Made by a program: the position numbers and the translations under genes
In this document: one piece after another, positions 16,689 to 24,354 of the stretch
How positions within the stretch are numbered: position 1 is the first letter of the stretch
Layout of the letters: each line of letters starts with the position of its first letter
Source: Hyphomicrobium sp.
Lineage (GTDB): Bacteria; Pseudomonadota; Alphaproteobacteria; Rhizobiales; Hyphomicrobiaceae
NCBI GenBank assembly: GCA_030148725.1
Contig: JASBSU010000058.1
Span: 1-42,367 of the forward strand
Direction: 5' to 3'
DNA: 42,367 nt
The notes under the pieces: generated by a model
Database searches by the model: none
Seen by the model: the letters and a program-made list of their open reading frames with translations, nothing else
Told to the model about the DNA's origin: nothing

Positions 16689-17684
16689 TCAGTAAGCTCC
16701 CTGAGATCGAGTTGATGGAAGAATTGCGATGAGAGGTCGCCGGCGATCCAGAACGCCGAGGACGTAGACGAGGACGAGCAGCACCAGTGCGAGAGTGCCC
16801 GGCACCGCGCTGACGTTGGTTGCGACGGTCAGATTTCGCGCATGGCCCGCCGCAGACAGCGGTTGCACAAGATCGCGCGGACTTGCGAGGTAAGTGTAGG
16901 TGAGCCCCGTCAGGCTCGCGAGTTTCTGCAGGTATTCCTCGCGAACGACGGCGAGGTGCTCTTTGTTATTGACGACCGCATTACCGAACGGCGCCCACTT
17001 CGGATGATAACCGGGCCGCGAGGCGGCATCCGGCGGCGGCGGGCCAGAACGGTTCTCCTGAGGCACATCCTGCTGCGCGTAGGTGCCGATCTCACGGCCA
17101 TCGTCATCGTACTTGAGCAGCGGCGAGCGCTTGTGCGAGCCAACGCCAACGATCAGCCCACCGACATCCCCAGGCTTGCCCTCGAATGGACCGACGCCGC
17201 TGAAGGGCAGCGGCGGCAGCTCGTGACCATCCGTGATGAAGAGGAGATCAGCTTTCAGGCTTCCGGCGAGATCTATGGCGCTGAAAAGACCCTTGGAGAC
17301 GTAGCTGTCGCCTTCCCACGCCATGCGCCAGTCTAGAAATGCGATCGCCTCGTCGACTGGCGCAAAATTCTCGCAGACCTCCACCGGATCAAACAGCAGG
17401 AACGAGCGACGCTCCGTGAAGAAGCCGAGCCCCAGTCGCGACCCGCACGGAAGCTTCGCCAGCGTGTCGCGCAGTGCGCTCTTCACAGCATCGAGACGAC
17501 TGACCTTCTCCGTGCCACTTGGAACATCGCGGGTGTTCATGCTCGTCGTGATGTCGACGATGGCAAGCACGTCATAGGCATTTCGCTGCAGCGGAATACG
17601 CGGCACGAACAGCGCCACAAGCGCCAGCAAGAGCGCGCCGGCCGTCAGCCACATCCGGACATCTTTCAAAGCCGGACGGATCAT
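16689..17684 (-). CDS. mxaL: MxaL, membrane-anchored vWA protein
   Basis: 331 residues from ATG 17684, which overlaps the mxaK stop by ATGA; a longer frame reaching 17720 is not needed. A transmembrane segment at about 10-28 leads to a vWA domain with MIDAS DITTS (about 45-49) and ITDGHELPP. A second membrane segment near 296-316 (LALVLLVLVYVLGVL) is followed by a short basic tail. MxaL is one of the proteins needed for calcium insertion into methanol dehydrogenase in Methylobacterium (family knowledge). A Pro-rich stretch and a long insert between the last strands are seen. The assignment rests on vWA fold, topology and order. Confidence 0.85.
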   Translation of the reverse strand: MIRPALKDVRMWLTAGALLLALVALFVPRIPLQRNAYDVLAIVDITTSMNTRDVPSGTEKVSRLDAVKSALRDTLAKLPCGSRLGLGFFTERRSFLLFDPVEVCENFAPVDEAIAFLDWRMAWEGDSYVSKGLFSAIDLAGSLKADLLFITDGHELPPLPFSGVGPFEGKPGDVGGLIVGVGSHKRSPLLKYDDDGREIGTYAQQDVPQENRSGPPPPDAASRPGYHPKWAPFGNAVVNNKEHLAVVREEYLQKLASLTGLTYTYLASPRDLVQPLSAAGHARNLTVATNVSAVPGTLALVLLVLVYVLGVLDRRRPLIAILPSTRSQGAY

Positions 17685-18274
17685 GGCAGCCCCTTGGGTG
17701 CGCCAGGCAGATCCGTCCACAGCTTCTCGGGCGTCTCGAGCGGCTTCTCTTCATCCTCGCCGACCGCCTGCGGCAGGTCACGCACCAGACGCATCGCGAC
17801 GTCGAGGTTGTACTTCGCATCCCAGTGCTCAGGATCGAGCCGCAGCGCGCTGCGATACTCGGCTTTCGCCAGCGTCACCAGCGGGATCGCCTTGTCGTAG
17901 TTGCCCTGCTCGATTGCTTTGATCGCCGCACGCAAGCGCGCGTTGGCCATGTTGTAGAGCATCCGAACGTTCACGGCCGCGTCCGCGCGCTCGCCCGCTT
18001 CGTCCAGCATCGGTTGCGCCTCGTCGATGCGGTTACGCCGCAAAAGATAAGCCGCCCGCGCATCGAGAACGGCCGGAGCCGCCGATGCCGGATCGACCTC
18101 GACGTCGGCGCCCGCACGCAGACGGTCTATCGTCGCGTTGATCCGCATTTTCGAGTACAGCAGCGATCCTGAAATCACGCAGCCGACCACGCCCACAGCG
18201 AGCAGCGCCTTCAGGAGGCCGCCCTTCACGCTTCCAGCTCTCGGTAGCAATTTTTGCAGCCAGTCTCTCATCAC
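17681..18274 (-). CDS. mxaK: MxaK, membrane-anchored helical-repeat protein
   Basis: 197 residues. One N-terminal transmembrane segment (about 18-38, LLKALLAVGVVGCVISGSLL). The soluble part is helical with Ala/Leu-rich repeats (YLLRRNRIDEAQPMLDEAGER, GNYDKAIPLVTLAKAEYRSAL, DPEHWDAKYNLDVAMRL), a TPR-like pattern. Both ends overlap the neighbours by ATGA. MxaK is required together with MxaA and MxaL for calcium insertion into methanol dehydrogenase. The sequence family is poorly conserved, so the name depends on the operon position between the two vWA genes. Confidence 0.85.
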   Translation of the reverse strand: MMRDWLQKLLPRAGSVKGGLLKALLAVGVVGCVISGSLLYSKMRINATIDRLRAGADVEVDPASAAPAVLDARAAYLLRRNRIDEAQPMLDEAGERADAAVNVRMLYNMANARLRAAIKAIEQGNYDKAIPLVTLAKAEYRSALRLDPEHWDAKYNLDVAMRLVRDLPQAVGEDEEKPLETPEKLWTDLPGAPKGLP

Positions 18275-19344
18275 GCAGCCTCCTGCAGCTTGCGTGCGGG
18301 TTCCGCGCGGCGCGCATCCGGGGCGACGGAAGTGGTGCGTACCGCCGATCCTTCGAGACGGACCTCAAACAGTTTTGCGAGCAGCAAAGGCAGTAGCGCC
18401 GCCACGGCGATCGCATAAGCCCACGCCGAGAGAGGCCGCTCGGGGATCCGCTCCTGATAGCGAATCGGATTGCGCTCCAGCTTGTCGATCTCTGTGATCG
18501 CATCCGCGACAGCCTGCGGGTTCTCCGCCTCGAAAGCGCGATAAGGCACCTTGAGAGATTGGAAGAACAGATTGAGATGCCGCTCGGGCAGCGCCTGCGG
18601 AGTATCAGGAACATCCGCGCCTGGCGGATCGAAAATACCCGGCGCACCCGCAGTCCTGATGTACAGCCAGTAGAGGTTTATCGGCCGCTTCGCGATTTGC
18701 GCCCGCAGCTTTTCCTGCACGCGTCTGTCGATCACGCCGGCGCCATCCGATACGAGCACAATAGCCCGCGACGCCGGCGTCGGATCCATTTCCTGCATCG
18801 ATAGCGCCAGTGACAGGCCGAGCCCGACATTCGTGTATGCCAGTCCCGGACGGGCAATGGCATCGACCGCTCCGAGAACCGCGTCCTTGTGACTGGTGAT
18901 CGGCAAAACGTGCATCGGCATGGTCGAGAATGCGGCAACGCCAAAACGGTCGTGCGGACGACGCGTCACGAAGTCCCGCAGAAGGTCACGCGCCGCCGCG
19001 GACTTGGACGCTTCTCCTTCACCCGGCCTGCTGCCGGCAAAAGTATCGTCCATACTGCTCGAACGATCGAGCAGCAGAACGACGTGAGCGCCCTCCCCGA
19101 CCCGCTCCACAGTCTGCCCTTTGAGATAGAGACCACCGATACCCGCCAATAGCGCTCCGATGGCCACCACGCCCGCTGTATGCAGCGCAATATCAACGCC
19201 GCGCGAAATGGAATCCGGCGCAACATCCATGAGCGATGGATATCCCTGCCGCCGCTGCAGCGATACCAGGAGTGGTAGCAGCATCAAGGGAAGGGCGAAG
19301 AGCACCCAAGGTGAGGAAAGCGCCAAGGAAAACGGCAAGTTCAC
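18271..19344 (-). CDS. mxaC: MxaC, vWA membrane protein
   Basis: 357 residues, BatA/BatB-like. Two N-terminal membrane segments (about 10-28 and 50-75) are followed by a vWA domain with MIDAS DRSSS in VVLLLDRSSSMDD (about 90-95), the Thr in LAYTNVG and LVSDGAG. A C-terminal membrane segment lies near 312-328 (AYAIAVAALLPLLLAKL). It is positioned between mxaA and mxaK with ATGA overlaps at both ends. MxaC belongs to the maturation part of the operon. The MoxR-DUF58-vWA combination mirrors general MoxR/Bat chaperone systems. Confidence 0.88.
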   Translation of the reverse strand: MNLPFSLALSSPWVLFALPLMLLPLLVSLQRRQGYPSLMDVAPDSISRGVDIALHTAGVVAIGALLAGIGGLYLKGQTVERVGEGAHVVLLLDRSSSMDDTFAGSRPGEGEASKSAAARDLLRDFVTRRPHDRFGVAAFSTMPMHVLPITSHKDAVLGAVDAIARPGLAYTNVGLGLSLALSMQEMDPTPASRAIVLVSDGAGVIDRRVQEKLRAQIAKRPINLYWLYIRTAGAPGIFDPPGADVPDTPQALPERHLNLFFQSLKVPYRAFEAENPQAVADAITEIDKLERNPIRYQERIPERPLSAWAYAIAVAALLPLLLAKLFEVRLEGSAVRTTSVAPDARRAEPARKLQEAA

Positions 19345-20252
19345 GACGCTCTCCTTTCCGCCGCCCCGAGTTCGGAGCTGAGCGCAACGAGCTCCGAAAC
19401 CGGCATCTCGCCGCGCGCCTCCTCGACATCGTTGGCGAAGAACGCGCGCCGCGACGCGACGAACAAGCGCTCAATGCCGCTCCGCAGCCTCTCGAATTCG
19501 GGGTGCTGACCGAGAAACGACGGCACATCGTCAGCAAGCACGCGCCGACCGGCGGCGACATCGAAAGCACGATGCAGTCTCAGCAGCGCGTCTCGATAGC
19601 CGCCAACTCCGTCGAGTTTGGCGGCATTCAATCTGAGATAGCGCGACGCCTCGGTGAAGGGACGGGCCGGGCGCTTGTTGAAAGGCCACCAGGCGTAATG
19701 CCACGCGAGGCCAATCAACCCGATCAGCGCACTCAATGCCGACACGAGCAGAGCCGTACGTTCGGTGCCCGTCATCAACCTCGGCGCCGGCAGATCGGCC
19801 TGCAAGTCGACCGCGCTTCCAGTGCTCTGGCTTGCGGACGCGAATAGCTGCCGGATCGGCGACGTGATGAACGAAAACTCCGGGACGGTGAGCTCGGAAT
19901 CGTCCTGCAGCTTCAGCTTTACGCCCGGGATCGTCAGCCGGCGCGGATCGAGCGGCGTGTAGAAGGTCTGATACGTAAGATCGAGCGTGTGCACCGTTGC
20001 ATCACCCTCGCTCTTCTCGGCGTGATCGACGCGGCTGATCTCCAGCCAGTAGTTGAGCGGTCCGGGGCGCGGCAGCGACGCGCTGTCGAGCTCTTGGCCC
20101 GCGCCCAGCCGCACGGTGATCCGGCGGCTGAGGACGTCACCGAGAAAGTACCCGAATGCGCGTGGCTCATCGACCGAGATTTGAGGCGCGCGCGCAGCCG
20201 CCGAAGTGGCGACGCTGAGCACGAGCACGATCGCTGCGAGAAGCCACCTCAT
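19341..20252 (-). CDS. mxaA: MxaA, membrane protein for methanol dehydrogenase maturation
   Basis: 303 residues from ATG 20252, overlapping the mxaS stop by ATGA (a much longer open frame reaches 20462 but overlaps mxaS). Signal peptide about 1-24. The periplasmic beta-rich domain (about 25-165) has PRAFGYFLGDVLSRRI and a YYxTFYTPLD-like strand (TYQTFYTPLDPR). A transmembrane helix is at about 180-200 (LLVSALSALIGLIGLAWHYAWW). The C-terminal cytoplasmic helical domain has RPFTEASRYLRLNAA and a PSFLGQHPEFERL motif. This matches MxaA, which is needed for calcium incorporation in methanol dehydrogenase. Confidence 0.88.
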   Translation of the reverse strand: MRWLLAAIVLVLSVATSAAARAPQISVDEPRAFGYFLGDVLSRRITVRLGAGQELDSASLPRPGPLNYWLEISRVDHAEKSEGDATVHTLDLTYQTFYTPLDPRRLTIPGVKLKLQDDSELTVPEFSFITSPIRQLFASASQSTGSAVDLQADLPAPRLMTGTERTALLVSALSALIGLIGLAWHYAWWPFNKRPARPFTEASRYLRLNAAKLDGVGGYRDALLRLHRAFDVAAGRRVLADDVPSFLGQHPEFERLRSGIERLFVASRRAFFANDVEEARGEMPVSELVALSSELGAAERRAS

Positions 20253-21112
20253 GCGTCTCCGCCCATGAGGTAGCCCGCGAACCGCTGCCAATCGATGCGA
20301 TCCCCGATCTCGAACGGCGCCCGCCCGTAGCGTGCCGCCAAAGTCCTCAGATCGGCCCGGCGGCGCCCGCTCCTCCTTAGCCATGCCTCCCGCAATTGTG
20401 GACGCATGACGACCAGACGCCGCCGGCCGACCTCTAGATCGGTGAGAGAGAATATCCCCCACCGAGGTAGCTTCTCTATCTCAAGGCTGTCCGAGAGATG
20501 GATAGGTGCGATGTCATGCTGAGCGAGCGCGCCGAACGTCGCCGCGATGTCCCCACTCGGCATGTAGAAATCGGAGATCACGAACACCAGTTTGCGCCGA
20601 CCAGCGATCATCGCCGCAGCCTCGCGCAAACCAGCAACACTCCTGCCGCGCGGAGCGGCGTTTCTCAGACGCGAAAGCATCTCCAGCTCGCTGCCGCGCG
20701 CACGCGTGGCGAGAAAGGTCAGCTCCGGCCGAACGTGCTCATCGCATCCGATAAGCCCGAATGAATCTCCGGCGCGTCGGGCAGCCGCCGCGAGCGCTCC
20801 GCAAAGCTGTGCCGCGAGAGCGAGTTTCTCGGAACTGCCGCGAAAGCCCATCGACGCCGAGACGTCGACCAGGGCATAGACCGTAACGGCCGACTTCTGC
20901 TCGAAGCGGCGGACGTGCAATCCCTCGAACGGATCGCGGGCGCTGACGCGCAAGTCGATGCGGCGGGGATCCGGGTTGCGGACCAGTGGCACGACATCGC
21001 GAAAGAAGCCACCCGCTCCTTCGAACTTGCTGCGATGCGAACCCACGCGCGCGTGCGCGCTACGCCACGGCAGAATGTACGGAAGGTCCGTCGCATCCAC
21101 CACATCGGTCAT
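20249..21112 (-). CDS. mxaS: MxaS, DUF58 protein
   Basis: 287 residues from ATG 21112, overlapping the mxaR stop by ATGA. DUF58 family: RDPFEGLHVRRFEQKSAVTVYALVDVSASMGFRG is the conserved core (described, not given as one motif: basic HVRRF, then the vWA-like VDVSASM). LVFVISDFYMPSGD follows later. No signal peptide or membrane span, so it is cytoplasmic. DUF58 proteins work with MoxR-type ATPases, and MxaR precedes it. Required for active methanol dehydrogenase in other methylotrophs. The longer open frame to 21271 lies inside mxaR and is rejected. Confidence 0.87.
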   Translation of the reverse strand: MTDVVDATDLPYILPWRSAHARVGSHRSKFEGAGGFFRDVVPLVRNPDPRRIDLRVSARDPFEGLHVRRFEQKSAVTVYALVDVSASMGFRGSSEKLALAAQLCGALAAAARRAGDSFGLIGCDEHVRPELTFLATRARGSELEMLSRLRNAAPRGRSVAGLREAAAMIAGRRKLVFVISDFYMPSGDIAATFGALAQHDIAPIHLSDSLEIEKLPRWGIFSLTDLEVGRRRLVVMRPQLREAWLRRSGRRRADLRTLAARYGRAPFEIGDRIDWQRFAGYLMGGDA

Positions 21113-22161
21113 GGCGCTGGTACCCGCGCGAACAGCTGCTTGATCAGCTCCTGTACGATGGCATCGCGACGCAATTCGTAGATGGGGCTGAGGAAGATGC
21201 GGTGCGCCATCGTCTCGAAGAACACCGCGCGCAGATCTTCCGGTACGACCATGTTGCGTCCATCGAGCCACGCAGAAACGCGCGCCGCACGCAGCAGGTA
21301 GCTCATGCCGCGCGGGCTGGCGCCACCGATGACGAGGCGTTGCATGTCGACATCGTCGATCTCGATGCCAGCGCTATCCGGCGCGCGCACAGCCTGCCAT
21401 AGGTCGAGCGTATAGCGCTCGAGGTCCGGGCTCGTTTCGATCGTCCGCTGGATGGCCGCTGCCACGCCCGGCAGCTCGCGGTGATCGACCATCCCTGACG
21501 GCACCGCCTCGATGAGCCGGTCGCTGTCGTGAAAGCGCGGATCGAAGGCGAGCACCCGCCGCACCTCTGGCTCGGCGGGCGTTGCGATGTTGATCTCCAT
21601 GAGGAACCGGTCGCGCGCCGCAGCCGGCAGCTCGAACGTTTCTTCGCGTTCGATGCGGTTGCGATCGGCGAACACCAGGAGATAGGGGAAATGGTACTCG
21701 CGATTGAACGCGCTGATGCTCCGCTCTGCCATCAGGCGCAGAAGCAGCGAATGCACCTGCGGACGTGCGCGGTTGATCTCGTTGAAAAAGAACACCGTGA
21801 GATCACCGCCGTACCGGATCACAGGGCCCGGCTCGACACGCGGACGACCGTCCTCGCCGATGTAGGTGTGATAGATCATGTCGGCGGGCATAAGATCGAT
21901 GGTGCCTTCGACGCGCTCGTAAGCGCCACCGAGCCCTCGCGCCGCGGCGCGCAACAGCGTCGTCTTGCCGACACCGACATCGCCTTCGAGCAGCACGTGC
22001 CCGCGCGCAAAGATTGCAATCGTCAGCAGGCGAATAACCCGCTGCTGTCCGACGATAACTTTGCCAACCTCTTTTTCCAGCTCGAGGGCGCGCTCGCGCC
22101 AGCCGGAAAGTTCCGCAGTCTGCAGGTTCCGGACCGCCAGAACACCTTCTTCGCGCGCCAA
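21109..22161 (-). CDS. mxaR: MxaR, MoxR-family AAA+ ATPase
   Basis: About 350 residues. TTG 22161 is preferred because GGAGG (22175-22171) lies nine bases upstream; TTG 22167 would be only three bases away. Walker A is GDVGVGKTT (about 60-68), Walker B is LTVFFFNEIN, and sensor/arginine-finger regions follow (DRFLMEI, SPRGMSYLLRAAR). This is the founding-type MoxR chaperone ATPase of the methanol dehydrogenase operon, thought to power maturation or metal insertion together with the DUF58 and vWA partners. It begins the block of six genes joined by successive four-base overlaps and follows a double hairpin after mxaI. Confidence 0.92.
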   Translation of the reverse strand: MAREEGVLAVRNLQTAELSGWRERALELEKEVGKVIVGQQRVIRLLTIAIFARGHVLLEGDVGVGKTTLLRAAARGLGGAYERVEGTIDLMPADMIYHTYIGEDGRPRVEPGPVIRYGGDLTVFFFNEINRARPQVHSLLLRLMAERSISAFNREYHFPYLLVFADRNRIEREETFELPAAARDRFLMEINIATPAEPEVRRVLAFDPRFHDSDRLIEAVPSGMVDHRELPGVAAAIQRTIETSPDLERYTLDLWQAVRAPDSAGIEIDDVDMQRLVIGGASPRGMSYLLRAARVSAWLDGRNMVVPEDLRAVFFETMAHRIFLSPIYELRRDAIVQELIKQLFARVPAP

Positions 22162-22228
22162 AAGCAAACTCCTCCAGCCAACCCTTGGCGGCCAGCCGTC
22201 GACATCGTCTCGGATGCTGAAAACGGTG

Positions 22229-22299
22229 CGGGGTGCAGCATGAGCCGCACCCCGATTCCTCGGGAGGAAGCAGGTTTAGCGTGGATCTGCTCCGAGGAA
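22229..22299 (-). terminator. Two hairpins between mxaI and mxaR
   Basis: Read on the minus strand, the first structure after the mxaI stop pairs 22292-22299 with 22256-22263 (8 bp), with an inner 5-bp helix (22287-22291 with 22269-22273). The second pairs 22247-22254 with 22229-22236 (8 bp perfect, CGGGGTGC/GCACCCCG). A TTTT follows only a few bases after. They probably reduce readthrough or stabilise the mxaFJGI part, giving less RSACKL product. Confidence 0.5.
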
Positions 22300-22312
22300 C
22301 TGACCCCGCGCC

Positions 22313-22600
22313 TTAGTCCCCGATTTCTTCGACGTCGTAGACCCACTTGCCGGTCTTGACGAAGTGCGCGGTGCGCTTGGCATTGCGCTCTTCCATGGCG
22401 CGCTCAGAAGCGCCCTGCTTGGCAAGCTCGGCCGGATCATGCTTCGGGTCGTACTTGGAGCCGGCGATCTTCTCCGGGAAGCCGGGCTTCGGCTCCCAGC
22501 AGTTGCCGGGCGCGCGGCACTTGGTGCCGTCGTAGGCAAAGGCAGACGTCGCAGCGACGAGGACCGCGGCGGTCGTGCCGATGAATAGCAACTTCTTCAT
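22313..22600 (-). CDS. mxaI: MxaI, methanol dehydrogenase small (beta) subunit
   Basis: 95 residues from ATG 22600 with AGGAGG nine bases upstream. Signal peptide 1-22 (TSAFAYD). The mature protein of about 73 residues begins YDGTKCRAPGNCW, with the two cysteines that form the known disulfide, then KPGFPEKIAGSKYDPKHDP and a long Lys/Glu/Arg-rich helix, as in known MxaI. It wraps around MxaF in the alpha2-beta2 calcium enzyme; its exact role is unclear. XoxF enzymes lack it, and none is found beside either xoxF here. Followed by a double hairpin. Confidence 0.95.
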   Translation of the reverse strand: MKKLLFIGTTAAVLVAATSAFAYDGTKCRAPGNCWEPKPGFPEKIAGSKYDPKHDPAELAKQGASERAMEERNAKRTAHFVKTGKWVYDVEEIGD

Positions 22601-22687
22601 CACTTGTTTCCTCCTGGCTTCTTTCACTTGTAGTGCGGCGGTGAGCCCGCCTTCTTTGCTCGCGCCCCTCCGGAAGCGAACATTCGG

Positions 22688-23275
22688 TTACTTCGCCATC
22701 GGTCCACAGATGGCGTCAGGCGCGGCTTTCGCCTGATCGATAGTCCCGTGATCGCTGCCCTCGGGGAGCTTGTATGGCGTGTAGTTCGCCTTCTGCTCCT
22801 TCGTGAGCCACTTCGCGCCCTCCACAGGACCGGTGTAGAGATGACGGATCCATGCCATGGCGAGCAGCAGCTCGTTGAGCTGCAGGTCATTGTGCGGACC
22901 CATCATTCCTTGCGCACCGCCGAAGATCGTCTCGAACAGACCCTTGTCGGTCTTATTCTTCGGGTAGGTCCAATAGTTGTCGTTGAGACCAGGTCCAACC
23001 TTGCCCTCGGCTACGTGACCGTGACAGCCCGAGCACGACGAAAGGTAGATGTACTCTCCACGCGGGAGGCACTCCTTCAGTTCGTTGAACGGGTTGACCC
23101 CCGTTTCGAGGAACTTCTTGACCGCCTCGACGTCCCGACCCTCTTTCGGCGAGTCCTTCTCAACATCCATCACGTCTCCGGTGATGGTGTTGCGGAACGG
23201 CTCGAGCGCGACGGCTGCTAGCGGGAGAGCTGCAACGGCTACACCCGCCAGCAGAATTTTCGTGAACTTCATCAT
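22688..23275 (-). CDS. mxaG: MxaG, cytochrome cL
   Basis: 195 residues. Signal peptide 1-23 (PLAAVALE). Single c-type haem site CSGCH at about 80-84. The axial Met is probably in GGAQGMMGPHND. Sequences such as YIYLSSCSGCHGH, GLNDNYWTYP and LAMAWIRHLYTGP are typical of the methanol dehydrogenase electron acceptor, which passes electrons to a class I cytochrome c. The ATG overlaps the mxaJ stop by ATGA; a second ATG one codon later is also possible. A small hairpin (22637-22651) sits between it and mxaI. Confidence 0.95.
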   Translation of the reverse strand: MMKFTKILLAGVAVAALPLAAVALEPFRNTITGDVMDVEKDSPKEGRDVEAVKKFLETGVNPFNELKECLPRGEYIYLSSCSGCHGHVAEGKVGPGLNDNYWTYPKNKTDKGLFETIFGGAQGMMGPHNDLQLNELLLAMAWIRHLYTGPVEGAKWLTKEQKANYTPYKLPEGSDHGTIDQAKAAPDAICGPMAK

Positions 23276-24168
23276 CCTTGGCGTCCCTCTGGGGTCTTTG
23301 CGATGTCGTCGAGAGGAATGCCTTCGTCTTTCAGGATGCTCTCGATTTCTGGTTGTGATTTCTGAAGCGCAGCATTCACCTGGTCGAGCAGCTCCTTGTC
23401 GTCCTTGCGCACGCCGATCGACTGATCGAAGTGGAACGGAAGATGCTTCCCGTCACTGCGGGTTGCATTGTCCGGAATGACAACAAGCTTCACTGCCCCG
23501 CCGCGCTGCTTCGCGTAGCGTGCTACTTCTGGCGCGAAGACCATGGCTACGTCTGCCTTGCCGTCGGCGACATCGTCGACGTAGCGCTTCGGCTCGACGC
23601 GGACATACTGGTTCCGCTTGCTTTTGAAGCCCGTGAGCGACTTCATGTAGTTGAAGTTGGAATTGAACAGACCGAGCTTCTCGAGCATCACCTGCGCCGG
23701 GCTATCAGCGGCGATTCCAATCTTCTTTGCCTTCAGAAGATCAGGGCTATCCCAGCTGGTGATATCGAGCGGCGAGTCGCTGCGCAGCACGAAAACGTAC
23801 GGCGCCCTGTAATACGGCTTTGACGTCAGAACGCGCTCATCGCCGGTATCCAGGCCGATGACAACGTCGCAGTTCTTCTTGTCGAGCTGGTCGCGCACGA
23901 GATAGATCGCAGGCTTGTCGGTCCAAACGAACTTGACCTTGCGGCCCATCGCATTGGCCAGAACCTTAGCAACCTTGTTCTCAAATCCCTCACCGTCCTT
24001 CGACGAATAGGGCACCTCAACTTCGGAGGCACACACCCGCAGTTCCGAAGGATCTGCGGCTTGTGGAGCAGACGTCTCGGCCCAACCTGGGACCGCGAAA
24101 CCTGCCAGCATCACGGACGAGGAAAGTACAAGCCCCGCTGCGTGATGAGTACGAATTCTCTTGCTCAT
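23272..24168 (-). CDS. mxaJ: MxaJ, periplasmic binding-type protein
   Basis: 298 residues from ATG 24168 (MSKRIRTHH). ATG 24183 would add five residues and sits right behind AGGA, so the start is uncertain by that much. Signal peptide to about 31. Type 2 periplasmic-binding fold: LRVCASEVEVPYSSKDGEGF, DVVIGLDTGDERVLTSKPYYRAPYVF (conserved region), DVADGKADVAMVF and a C-terminal SILKDEGIPLDD. MxaJ (TIGR03870) is a periplasmic protein essential for, or aiding, methanol dehydrogenase assembly. It is related to the binding-protein half of the two ankyrin-fusion proteins in this window. Confidence 0.93.
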   Translation of the reverse strand: MSKRIRTHHAAGLVLSSSVMLAGFAVPGWAETSAPQAADPSELRVCASEVEVPYSSKDGEGFENKVAKVLANAMGRKVKFVWTDKPAIYLVRDQLDKKNCDVVIGLDTGDERVLTSKPYYRAPYVFVLRSDSPLDITSWDSPDLLKAKKIGIAADSPAQVMLEKLGLFNSNFNYMKSLTGFKSKRNQYVRVEPKRYVDDVADGKADVAMVFAPEVARYAKQRGGAVKLVVIPDNATRSDGKHLPFHFDQSIGVRKDDKELLDQVNAALQKSQPEIESILKDEGIPLDDIAKTPEGRQG

Positions 24169-24307
24169 GTTGACGCTTTGCATTCCTGAAGCAGATCTGC
24201 TCCGGCGTGCCGCCCTGCGGCTTCTTATTGTTGGGTCGGCTAGCTCAAGAGACAGCATCCTGACCGTTGGAGGAGTGGACGGATCGGGTCGCTGCAAGTC
24301 GACCGCC

Positions 24308-24337
24308 CCGCTGGAACACCCGAAGGCATCCCAGCGG
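24308..24337 (-). terminator. mxaF-mxaJ intercistronic hairpin with UUCG loop
   Basis: On the minus strand, CCGCTGG-GATGCC-TTCG-GGTGTT-CCAGCGG forms a continuous 13-bp stem (three G-U pairs) capped by a UUCG tetraloop closed by C-G. It lies 17 bases after the mxaF stop. With no T-run, it most likely protects the 3' end of the mxaF message and reduces readthrough into mxaJ. Confidence 0.6.
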
Positions 24338-24354
24338 AAACGATCATCTTGTCA

